From NCBI GenBank assembly GCA_030248215.1, contig JASANG010000783.1:1-64000 (forward strand): DNA of 64,000 nucleotides. Reading direction: 5' to 3'. Positions 32,538-42,500 of this stretch are shown in pieces. The notes under the pieces were generated by a model that saw only the letters and a program-made list of their open reading frames with translations, had not been told where the DNA came from and made no database searches. This DNA is from Enoplolaimus lenunculus. Lineage: Eukaryota; Nematoda; Enoplea; Enoplida; Thoracostomopsidae. Made by a program: the position numbers and the translations under genes. The first letter of the stretch is position 1. Each line of letters opens with the position of its first letter.

Positions 32538-32965
32538 CCTGGCCCGGCCCGGACATTCGGTTACACCTTGCCGAATTTTGTGCCTGGCCCGGATATTTGG
32601 CTACATTTTGCTGATTTTGTGCGTGGCCCGGATATTCGTTTACACCTTGCCAATTTTGTGCCTGGCCCGGATATTCGTTTACACCTTGCCGATTTTCTGC
32701 CTGGCCCGAATATTCGGTTGCACCTTGCCGATTTTCTGGCTGGCACGGATATCCGGTTGCACATTGTTGATTTTGTACCTGGCTCGGATATTCGGTTGCA
32801 CCTTGTTGATTTTGTGCCTGGCTCGGATATTCGGTTGCACCTTGTTGATTTTGTGCCTGGCTTGGATATTCGGTTGTACCTTGTCGATTTTGTGCCTGGC
32901 TCGGATATTCGGTTGCACGTTGTTGATTTTCTGCCTGGCCCGGATATTCGGTTACACCTTGCTGC
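32538..32965. repeat. 39-bp minisatellite, 11 units
   Basis: The unit is about 39 bp: TGCCTGGCCCGGATATTCGG then TTACACCTTGCYGATTTTG. Eleven units were counted by eye with substitutions but hardly any length change. Because 39 is divisible by 3, reading frames stay open with 13-residue repeats on both strands (LPGPDIRLHLADF), which is a by-product of the repeat. The core CCGGATATTCGGTTACACCTTG resembles the terminal GGTGTAACCGGATATC motif of the hAT-like elements at 5064 and 38326. Confidence 0.9.
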
Positions 32966-33830
32966 GTAAATATTTCGGACTAGGGTTTAAACCAGTTTTT
33001 ATGTTTCTTTTCAATGTCTTTACACACCACGCCCTATTAAGCGAGTGAGTTTATGAAAATATTTTGATATGAATTGTTTTTTAAGTTTGATTAAAATTTG
33101 CATATGAGGTTTGATAAAGCTATGACCAACTGAAATGTAATAAACGTGTCGATTTTTTTATTTTGTTATTTACTATACACCCCATGCCGCAGAAGGCTAA
33201 TAGTAAGAGCGATATTGGAAAAAATTGGTGTAAAATGAATAACAACTGTCCGTTATTGGCAATATTAGGAACTTATATTGGCCGGGTAATATTATGTAAT
33301 CATGAAGGATTGTGCTTTTCAGTGCAATCACTTCTTGTTTGACCCCAAAATCTTACGAAATTTGATCTATTGACTCAGTGGCCCAATGTACTTAAACAGG
33401 CATGGTATCATTTTTAACAGAGGCGTAGACTGTTTTTATTTTTGAAGAATGTACCATCAAACGGATATAAACGTATTTTGTGAATTATTATCGAATTAAT
33501 AAATGAAGCTTAAAAAATATTCGTTGTACAGATTTCACAGTATGAGTTTGTTGGAATTAAGGTCGCTGAATTAATTTTTTGAGAGTCGTATCTGATTGTT
33601 GTCTATTAATGATTGTACCAATTTTACTATTATCGAGCTTTAAAATGTCAAGTCTGTGTCAATGATTGGTTTTCTTGTGATCAGTATTTGATTGTTTGGA
33701 TGTATTTTATTTTTTCGATATTTCTTTTTTTATTTTAATGTAAATCTATTTGCTTATGTAGTATATATAATGTATTAATATTTACACTGGTTGCAATATT
33801 TGCAACGCAAAATAATTAAGTACGTACCCG
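32966..33830. other. No recognised feature
   Basis: AT-rich DNA between two minisatellites. No exon, repeat end or RNA gene could be supported. Confidence 0.45.
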
Positions 33831-34493
33831 TTAGGGTTGCGCTATACTTTTGTTGACGTCCGGCTCTGTCCGTCACCGTACGGCGCTGTCCGTCACCGTA
33901 CGGCGCTGTCCGTCACCGTACGGCGCTGTCCGTCACCGTACGGCGCTGTCCGTCACCGTACGGCGCTGTCCGTCACCGTACGGCGCTGTCCGTCACCGTA
34001 CGGCGCTGTCCGTCACCGTACGGCGCTGTCCGTCACCGTACGGCGCTGTCCGTCACCGTACGGCGCTGTCCGTCACCGTACGGCGCTGTCCGTCACCGTA
34101 CGGCGCTGTCCGTCACCGTACGGCGCTGTCCGTCACCGTACGGCGCTGTCCGTCACCGTACGGCGCTGTCCGTCACCGTACGGCGCTGTCCGTCACCGTA
34201 CGGCGCTGTCCGTCACCGTACGGCGCTGTCCGTCACCGTACGGCGCTGTCCGTCACCGTACGGCGCTGTCCGTCACCGTACGGCGCTGTCTGTCACCTTG
34301 CGTCACCCGTACGGTGCCGTCCATCACCGTGCGGTATCGTACGCAAATAACTCATGCACGATAACGTATGGTACGAACGATGAAGGACGGCGCCGTACGG
34401 ATGACGGATAGCGCCGTATGGATGACGGATGGCGCTGTACGGGTAACGCATGGTGACGGACGGCGCCGGACGTCAAGTGTAGCGCAACTCTAA
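33831..34493. mobile_element. GGGTTGCGCTA-ended element containing a 20-bp minisatellite
   Basis: Inverted ends: TTAGGGTTGCGCTATACTTT...GACGTCCGGC at the left and GCCGGACGTCAAGTGTAGCG CAACTCTAA at the right. The array fills most of the left side; the right side holds degenerate GGACGGCGCCGTACGG units in inverted orientation. If the element starts at GGGTTGCGC, the flanks are TTA and TAA, compatible with PIF/Harbinger-type insertion, but this is weak. Fragments with the same ends are at 22872, 29365 and about 43560-43608. Confidence 0.75.
33861..34300. repeat. 20-bp minisatellite, about 22 units, 20 identical
   Basis: The unit is CCGTCACCGTACGGCGCTGT. From 33881 to 34280 the units are identical by eye; only the first and last differ. 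The unit contains the palindromic CCGTACGG and is far more GC-rich than its surroundings. Twenty-base units read through all three frames in turn, giving long but meaningless open frames. Confidence 0.95.
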
Positions 34494-34805
34494 GTAGATT
34501 ATTGTTTTCGTATCATATTGCTTGCTCACTATGTTGAATAAATTTCATTTTGTGTTCATTCCAAATATACTCATGGTTTGCGTTCAGTGTGAACTTGTGT
34601 TCTTTCTGGTAAATTGCCATTCGCATTAAGTATTTAAACAGAAACCTGAAATGCGTATTGTGAGTGTTAACTAATATTTGATTATTATTTCGTTTTGATC
34701 AAAGTGTTTACCAAATAATACGTGTTACTGTTAAGGAATAGTTGTTTACTTTTTTGCTGTAGATTCATACAAGTGTTGGTGAGAGCTACAAAATGTCTGA
34801 TGTTA

Positions 34806-35028
34806 TGGCTCGTGTAAAGATCTGGGGCGGAACGTTTTTTGTGCGACTAGAAAAGAGTAGGCTTAAGCTTTAGACTATATTCTTTTGTTTGGCTTAGGCT
34901 TAGCCTTAGGAATATGCTCATTCTTACGCTTAGGCTTAGGCTTATGAATGTGCTCATTCTTACGCATAGGCTTAGGCTTAGGAATATGCTTTTAATACTA
35001 TTCAGCCCCTGTTGTTTACATTTGTCGA
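34806..35028 (+). mobile_element. TTAGGC-type MITE
   Basis: GTGTAAAGATCTGGGGCGGA to CCCCTGTTGTTTACATT, with GGCTTAGGCTTAG and ATATGCTCATTCTTACGC blocks. Confidence 0.85.
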
Positions 35029-35966
35029 TGTTATTTTGACAGAATTCAGATATCACAGTCCGTACTAAACATTTCCATTAGGATCGCATTCTGGATTACA
35101 CAAAGCAGAGTAGATGTGTTTTAATTATAGTATTTGTTTATCGTAACTTTGCCTTTGGATTGCCAATAAATTATCGTTCAACTTAGCGGAGAGCGCTTAA
35201 TGGTTTGCTAAACCTAATTATAGATTTTAACCAATGAGCGGCGCTATAATTGATGAATTGAATGACATCATACTGATACACAATTTTACCCAAGAGCGCT
35301 ACGCTTAGCGTTAATAGGCTTATGCTTCGTTCTAGCTTATCTTCCGGCTAACAGACTTAGCTTTTATTGGTATATATACTTTTTTGCTGCCCCAGCAAAA
35401 CGTTCCGGTCATAGTATTTTGAAAACATTACAGGCAACTTCTTTTTCTATGGTGCTATCCATGCTTGGAATTTGTTCACTTTTATAATCTGGCCATGGTA
35501 AATATCATTTTGAGATCTGAGATGGATGACTTGCGAAAGCATTACACCAATTACAAATTACAAGTTTTGATGATGAAACACTGTACCAAACCTCGCTCCT
35601 TATAAATGACCTGTGGATCAAAAATTTGAAAGAGCCACGGGCGCGCGGCTCACCTACATTCACGGGTCCAACGGATGGGTTTGGACCCGGCCCGCGTTGG
35701 CCAACGGGCCCTAATTGTGTGCCAGGCCCGGTTTGTGCCTGAGCCGGGGCTTACCCTACTGGTTTTCAGAAAAACCTGGATTGTTTTAGTTACTATTATC
35801 TTATAATATTACTTTTCATTATTGAGTAAAATTTGCATAAACGAAAGCCTTGCTTCTATTTTTGTAAATTAGCAAGTCAAGCACTGAGGCTGTATAAATA
35901 AGGTTACGGAACGAGAGATAGATGTTGTTTATTGGCTTTCCTAATATATATTTAGATGCACAATTA
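35029..35966. other. Unassigned DNA with one GC-rich palindromic patch
   Basis: At 35636-35760 a GC-rich stretch contains GGACCCGGCCCGCGTTGGCC followed by AACGGGCCC, with self-complementary parts. It resembles the CCTGGCCCGGA motif of the 39-bp minisatellite. No exon was seen. Confidence 0.4.
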
Positions 35967-35974
35967 GTAACGTT

Positions 35975-37185
35975 CAGGGTGCGACCGGATACCAAAAACT
36001 GAGCCGGATAATCTAATATCCGGCCGGAACTGGATAATCTAATATCCCGCCGGAGCCGGATAGTTAATTCGATTGTTTATTTAATCTTATATTCCTTTAT
36101 AACATTATAGTTTGTATTCTGGTTTATTAAATCATATTACTGTTTGAATTAATGGTTGAGTGCACTAATTATGGGTTTTTTCGTAAATTAATAGCCTATA
36201 AGTCAAAAATTACCACAAACACATACATTTTTTAATTATATATTTCCACAAATAACTGAAATTCAAGCAAAAAACTAAAATAAAGTATCTAAGTACTTAG
36301 CATTCAGATATCAGAACGTAACTCACAATTCTTCCTTCCGTGGCCTGTATTAAAATTTCGAGTGGCAAGTTACACTTGTTCTAAACTGAATTACTGTGTT
36401 GACCCGAATAAGAGGGGGTCCCCATTTTGAGACCGAACCAATTGGAGTCCGTATCCCTAATAAGAGTCCGTAAGCGGATAGAGTCCCTAAACCCTAATTA
36501 GAGTCCATAAACGTCAATTAACCCCAATTGTAGCGCATAAATGACTCCAGGACCAAATAATTTGAGTTCGAAACTTTAAAGCGTACTTAAATTTTGAAAG
36601 TACATTCCTAAGCATAACCTTGTATTATCGCTCAGGCTATTGACACAAGACAAATAAACGTTTAATTCAACGGATAATTGCAGTACCGGATATATATCAG
36701 TAACGAAGGGCGGCGGAGCGTGAGTTAAAAATAAACAGTCCGTAACCGAATAACAAGAGGGGGTACCTTTATGGAGAGGCCAAATAAATATCAGTCCCCC
36801 CTCTTATTCGGGTCACTAAAGTAATCGCCTTAAGATTGAAGCAAATATAAAACGTTTTCCACAGTTTATGCAGTTTCAGTTACTTGACTTCTAACTAATA
36901 AATATGCATGCCGATAATCAATAAAATTGATAACTTGGCAGCTCACTTATTACGGCATATACCTTTTTAGACCTCCAATTCTTGTCGTTACCACCCTGCT
37001 ATCTGATATACGTACCTTATTCAAAACTTTAAAATGGTTTACATAACACAATTATGACACAATAAAGATATAAAAGTAAGTCAATCTAAGTCAATTAGTT
37101 TCATTTTTTCAAATTTTTAAACAAATACCAGAGCCGGATGCCGATTTTTTGCCAGAACCGGAGCAGGATATCCGGTCGCACCCTG
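35975..37185. mobile_element. 1.2-kb hAT-like element with 8-bp target duplication
   Basis: Ends CAGGGTGCGACCGGATA and TATCCGGTCGCACCCTG form a near-perfect inverted repeat. Flanks are GTAACGTT and GTAATGTT. Inside are further GGAGCCGGATA / GCCGGAACTGGATA copies near each end. No transposase was recognised, so it is non-autonomous. It contains a complete GTAGTGACCC MITE at 36394-36821. Confidence 0.85.
36394..36821 (+). mobile_element. GTAGTGACCC MITE nested in the hAT-like element
   Basis: CTGTGTTGACCCGAATAAGA to TCTTATTCGGGTCACTAAAG, with TA at each side. The most complete family member at 428 bp: AGAGGGGGTCCCCATTTTGA follows the left end and CAGTCCCCCCTCTTATTC precedes the right. Confidence 0.9.
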
Positions 37186-37204
37186 GTAATGTTTGTTTAT
37201 GAAC

Positions 37205-37375
37205 TCACTTATTAACGTTGCCGTCTATAATGTCAACAATTAAAACATTTGATGTCGTTACGAAGAAAATGCGGTAATTGTCGTTGTCGAACACGAAATA
37301 CGTTGCAGAGCCGTTTAAAACGAATGAGAACCAGATGTGTAAGTGGGTAAAGTTTTTTAACCATATATGGTAAAG
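37205..37375 (-). other. Possible orphan exon
   Basis: On the minus strand an open stretch reads THLHIWFSFVLNGSATYFVF, then NDNYRIFFVTTSNVLIVDII, and could end at a GTTAAT donor (GGCAAC|GTTAAT). The residue pattern looks like beta strands of a secreted domain, but I cannot name one. No acceptor with a good pyrimidine tract was found. A TTAGGC-type MITE abuts it. Confidence 0.25.
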
Positions 37376-37380
37376 ATTTC

Positions 37381-37540
37381 GGCCCATGTAACTTTTAAGG
37401 CCGTCCCGGTTTCTGGTGGGTCTGTAAAAGATTTGGCTTACACTCTAGGCTACATTTTTTTGCTTAGCCTTAGGCTTAGGAGGACGCTTTTGCAACGCTT
37501 AGGCTTAGGTTTAGAAATACGCTTAATCTACTGTTATGAA
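37381..37540 (+). mobile_element. TTAGGC-type MITE, GTTACTTTAA subfamily
   Basis: GGCCCATGTAACTTTTAAGG with the hallmark TTTCTGGTGGGTCTGTAAAA; the right end is lost after AATCTACTGTTATGAAC. Confidence 0.7.
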
Positions 37541-37789
37541 CATTTTTGTAAAAATACAATGAATTAGAATCGAAACGAGCAGTTTTATCTAAATTAATTA
37601 TTATTTTAATGCACAAGGTTGTATTGTAGTGCCGCTGTGTTAGCGCAAACAACTCAATATTAACCATTGTGTAAGCGCATAAGATGTTGTTGCTGTTTTT
37701 TTGCACTTGCCAAGCTTATTGCCCTGAAAACTGGAACAAAGGCTAAACATATTGCAAAAATAAACGCAAAATACAGTTGCAGTTAAGGT

Positions 37790-37885
37790 TTGCAAAAATA
37801 TATATTGTAATGTTTATAAGATGTATTTAAATATATATATATTGATATATATATACATATGTATATATTTTTTTTAATTATATAT
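37790..37885. repeat. AT dinucleotide-rich low-complexity tract
   Basis: Mostly TATATA/ATATAT runs with a T-run near 37867. No element ends. A similar tract is at 55655-55695 in intron 1 of the second thioredoxin-like gene. Confidence 0.8.
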
Positions 37886-38014
37886 TTTAACTTTACCCTC
37901 AGACGAGACAAGAGACGCTGTGGTGTGACTGAAATCGCAGTGCAAACGTTCGTTTTTGGCTTAAAATGTGTAATAATCATAATTATAAAGTAAGAAACAT
38001 AATATAAAAGCGTT

Positions 38015-38200
38015 TTGAGTCTGAAACAAACTGTTTTTGCTGCGTTTCTTTTGTGTGTACGTTTGATAATAACAACAGCCGCTACGATGGTTTATTCATA
38101 TATTTCCGACGAGCATTTAAAGTCCTGGTTTTTGGACAGTAAAGCGAAACCTGCCACCCCCCGCCCCCCCGCGGAAAGAGGTTTTTCTGTCTTGCGTTGA
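38015..38200 (+). other. Short ORF of unknown meaning
   Basis: A 61-codon frame beginning TTG, with a hydrophobic stretch (AAFLLCVRLIITTAATMVYS) and a proline-rich end. No homologue recognised, and splice sites are not evident. Confidence 0.12.
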
Positions 38201-38325
38201 ATAGGACCCAGTGTTACACGTTTTTCTGCATTCCTAAACGCCTCATCTATAATGATGTGGCTTGGTATGCCAATGTTTTTAGTGATATTTAGTTTACGGT
38301 GAAAAGTTAAATTGTCATTGGTCAG

Positions 38326-38640
38326 CAAGGTGTAACCGGATATTTGTTTCCGTTTCTGGTTCCGGTAAAAAATCGGTGTCCGTTTGCAGTTTCATAGAAA
38401 TAACGGAAATTGTGTTATTTTGTCGTTTAAAATTAGTGGTAAGTCACGTATATATAGCTCGCTATTTTTCGAAACAGATATAGGCTGTAATTGTTCGAAA
38501 TTGAGATAAAAATTACGAAATTCATCCAAAATTTTAAAACAATGCGATGCATCCGCCATTTTTTCTTTAAATTTTTGAAAGGCCGGTCAATTTGCGAGCT
38601 AAGTTAGCACATTTTGCATGCCTCGAGTATAGAGTGCTAA
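38326..38640 (+). mobile_element. Partial hAT-like element related to 5064-5434
   Basis: CAAGGTGTAACCGGATATTT, then TTCCGGTAAAAA, ATAGAAATAACGGAA, and a shared CATTTTTTCT interior. The right terminus was not found. Confidence 0.65.
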
Positions 38641-38709
38641 TTAGTTGAATTCGGCAAAATTTTAATGTTACATAGTTGAAAAATTACCAACTTACCAGGC
38701 GTAGTGAAA

Positions 38710-39170
38710 TTACATGTATTGAGCGAAGCTTGAACACACTGAAGCAATTAAGCTAATATGCAAATTAGCTATTAGCTAACTATTTGATTACCGGTTTTGA
38801 ATGTTTGTAGAGAATTTATTCAAATTTCTCGCACACGAAAACCCTTTATTGCTGAAAATAGACTGCTTGTAAGTAACCCTAATAATTAGTGAAATATCTT
38901 AAAAAGTCCCAATTAAGGCTTTACCAATCATGCAAATTAGTCTGTAGCTAATAAACGGCTCAAAATTTTAAAAAACCAATGAGAGGTTAACACCTCAGGA
39001 TAACAGGCTTTCAAACAAAAAAAGTTTATCAAAATCGGTTCAGCAGTTCCTGAGATTCTTTTCAGACGAGCGGACGGACAGACGGAATCCACCTTTCGAC
39101 TCCCGAGCACATAATATAAAACGCTTCGTGAGACTCTAAGCTTCGCTTGGAGTTTCACTTCGCTCAATAA
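38710..39170. mobile_element. GAGCGAAG-ended repeat element
   Basis: TTGAGCGAAGCTTGAACACA at the left and its approximate inverse (AAGCTTCGCTTGGAGTTTCA..CGCTCAA) at the right. The interior holds two ATGCAAATTAG blocks and AAAATCGGTTCAGCAGTTCC followed by GGACGGACAGACGG, a phrase common in invertebrate repeats. Another GCTCGCTTCGCTT patch is at 930-950. Confidence 0.45.
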
Positions 39171-39521
39171 ATTTATTGTATTTTAGGGCAGTGCGTGTCG
39201 TGTACGAGAATTACCGGAAGTACATTTCAGTGTGCGATAGAGTCAGTTTTGTATTTTTTCACTAGGAAATATGATTTTTAGTCAATCGAAACCTTGATTA
39301 CTAACCCCCGTTAGCAAATAAACGTAATTCTAATTGTACTACGTAATTAATCCAAATTCGAAGTTCGACTTACGTTCAACACAATTGTCGATGCGTCGCT
39401 GTTGGCGCATCGTCACAACTTCAGTATTTGTTTCGTGGTTGACGTTTTGAATGATAGAACAGGTTTTAGATCTGTGACCGAGTCGATTTTAGTCTACAAT
39501 TTTAGCTGAACAGACACTACT
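39171..39521 (+). promoter_or_regulatory. Upstream region of the first thioredoxin-like gene
   Basis: About 350 bases without recognised repeats directly before the start codon at 39522. No clear TATA box or initiator was identified. A corresponding repeat-poor stretch precedes the second gene, but no shared motif was seen by eye. Confidence 0.25.
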
Positions 39522-42500
39522 ATGATTTGTAGCCGTTCAAAACTGGTTGCATTTGTGTTCATTGTTGTTTTGGTCTATTTGGAGTGTTTGCCTTCGATTC
39601 AGGGTCGTCGAACACGACGCCATGATGACGCTGACGATGATAACGATGACGACGGTGGATCGAGTAAAAAATCAGTTTCAAGTAGTCGTGTTAAAGTAGT
39701 CGCGAAGGGACACGACGCAACAAAAGCGGGTAAAGCGACGTCGGCGAAATCAAAGGCGTCGGCGACTGGCGGTCGTGGGAAATCACGACGCGCTGCAGTA
39801 AAAGTTGACGATGACGATGACGACGACGATGATGACGATAATGGAGCCGATGATGATGATGATGACGATGACGATGACGACGATGATGACGATACAATTG
39901 AAGCAGTGAACGAAGAGCGAATTCAAGAAATTGTCGCTGAAAACGATCGAAACGTATTGGTAATTTTTTGTAAGTTTATTTATATAAAGCATTAGTTGAT
40001 TGAAAACTTTCTGAAGCTGGCCGAATGACATTTAATGGTGAAAAAAGCTGGAGAACGAAACAAACTTGAAGCCAAACGCAATTTTAGCACTAAAATCTTA
40101 ATACAAAATTTTGGTCTTGATCCCTGTTGGTGGAAAATGGCCTGGCAGGCCGTCCCATTTGATGCGCCAGTGTTACAGACAACATTATTATGGCTGTACT
40201 GCAGTTGCATGCGGTAAGTTTGAACTTCGATTTATGTCGAATTCGGACTTGAGGCCAAAAATGCTTACGATTAGACGTGATAGGTTTATCGAATTTAGCG
40301 CTTACAATATGCTAATCCAACCACATCTTATGGTAATTGTTTGATCGGTTGCTAGAAATGGACTAAGGCGTTTGTCACTATTTATTTTCGGCAGCATAAT
40401 CCTTGCTTATATCTTCTAACTTAGGTCAAAGTTAAAAATCATAAGCAAAATTGGCCAATGGTTAAAATCAGACTGAAATAATGGTTTAGCAACCCAACTG
40501 TTGTTTAAGGTTTCAGTGTTCACTTGTGTCAGGTACAGCTTATTTTAGACTTGAATCGTGGATCAAGCCAAGATATGCCTTCGTTATAATGGAACAGTTG
40601 GATACAACGATGTGAATGTAATGGTTTTCAGCCCGACTCCTAAAAATTTCTGTTCAGTTTGCGTACGTCAGTCGGAAAAGAAACTTGGGTGTTTTTATAT
40701 TTGAAACGATTATGTTTGACGCGACTGTTGTTTGCTTTCAGACGATAAAAGCTCAAAGTGTCCAACATGTGAGGAAGCGCTGGATGAGCTGGAAGAGATC
40801 GACGACGATTTAGAATCAACCGGATGGATCGAAGTGGTCAAAACATCAGACAAAGAACTTGCCAAAGATCTTGGTGTCCTCACATTCCCTGCTCTTGTGT
40901 ACTATCGCCGGCATAGTCCTATTTTGTATGATGGTACGTGTGTTTATAGTGTTGGTTGCTTTTTCGTCTATCGTTAGGATGCTAAGCCACAATTTACAAA
41001 CAACCGGAACCGCGAGCGGACCCGTGGAACCGGAAATAAGAACGAAACTTTTGTATTCAAATGCCAACTGGTCTGTTAGGTAAATGAGAATATTAATTCA
41101 TCACTTTAACCGCTAAAACACGGTTGGAATCGGCTCGTGCTGAGCCAGGACATAAATGTTGGGTCCAATGGCAAGGACTGACCCTAAGAGATTAAGCTTG
41201 CGGGCGTAAGTGAACTGGACCTGAGCGTGGATTCAATTATTGACCTATGGGTTGAGTGAGCATAGCTTAGCCGTTGAAGCACTTATTGTTTTCAAGAAAG
41301 TTGTGTAAAGCACGTATTGTTCTCAAGAAAATTGTGTAAAAGTCTGCGTAAATAGGGAAAACCACGATGCATAAGAAGGATTTTTAGCCTTTTTCGAACC
41401 CTTCTAACCCGAGATAGCGTTCTACAGACGGGAAAAACGGCTGATGATCCCGGATCAAGTCCTATATCCGGGCTGTTTCCAGCATTGCAGCTTACGGTCA
41501 CGCAATACAGTCAAAAACAAGACGACGACAATAAAACGAACTATACAGCATGTTGTAATCATTAATGAGGGCGGAAATTAACTTTACTATTAAAAAACGC
41601 TGTATAGCAAAAAATTCTAAACTTGAGCTCCGAGGTCTAGAAACTGGAACCGGAACCAAAACTATGAAAATTACCCGGCACTTCCGGACACGATACCGCC
41701 AATTCGTTTCCATTTCTATGTTCGTATTATTTTATTGCTTATGAGATGACAAATTTGCGTGCTATATTCAGTGCCCAAATGTTGCGATTGGATAATTTGT
41801 CCTTTTTATTATTCGTAGTATTGACAATGATTTTTTGGTGCATTTTAGGCGATTTTGATGACTCGGAAGACATCTTACGATGGATAAAAAGTCATGACCA
41901 AGTCGCATCCGTTGAATTGGATGATGATAATTTTGAAGATAAAACGGATTCATCCAGTCCTCCGAACGGTGCAATTGACTGGTTTGTGCTCTTGTAAGTT
42001 TGGCCATCGGCGATTTTTTGTCTTAAACCAAGAAAAGAATTGTTTGCAATTTTGCGTATTTTGCAATAATCCATCTGCTACGCATGTCTGTGCGATTAAT
42101 CAGCTTAGGAGTATCCTTATAATACTGTTCTATCCCTGTTCTTTACCATTGGCTCTATCGAGTAGTAGTATTTTTCAATAGTTTTTGAACATTGTAGCAA
42201 AGTATCCGACTTGTTGTAGTTTAACTTGGGTTCAACTAGTTTTGCTTGTATTAACTTTTAAAATTATATGTCGCGTTGAAAGCGTGTGGTTTCAGCTACG
42301 ACGAAAAAGATCCCGAGTGCAATTCGTACCTGCCTGCTTTTGAAACAGTTGCTCACAAGTAAGTTATATGATGGGTCCATGTAAAGATCACAGGCGGAAC
42401 GTTTTTCTGTAGTATTAGAATAGAGTAAGCTTAAGGTTTAGACTAATTTTTTGCTTGCTTGGCTGAAGCTTAGACAGAGGAATATGCTCATTCTTACGCT

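Noticed and set aside
32561-33048. Open frames with 13-residue repeats on both strands
   Set aside because: By-product of the 39-bp minisatellite, whose unit length is divisible by three; open on both strands.
33861-34300. CRISPR array
   Set aside because: Units are directly contiguous with no unique spacers, the DNA is eukaryotic, and no cas genes are present.
33837-34364. Long overlapping open frames of 166-175 codons with regular VRHRTALSV-type repeats
   Set aside because: They are translations of the 20-bp minisatellite; with a unit of 20 bases any frame without a stop stays open. No promoter, splice site or domain.
39691-40031. Histidine- or isoleucine-valine-rich minus-strand frames
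   Set aside because: They are the complement of the Asp codon tract in exon 1 of the first thioredoxin-like gene.
40035-40344. Open frames in intron 1 of the first thioredoxin-like gene
   Set aside because: No splice sites in phase with the neighbouring exons, absent from the paralogue, and partly similar to a repeat fragment near 8710.
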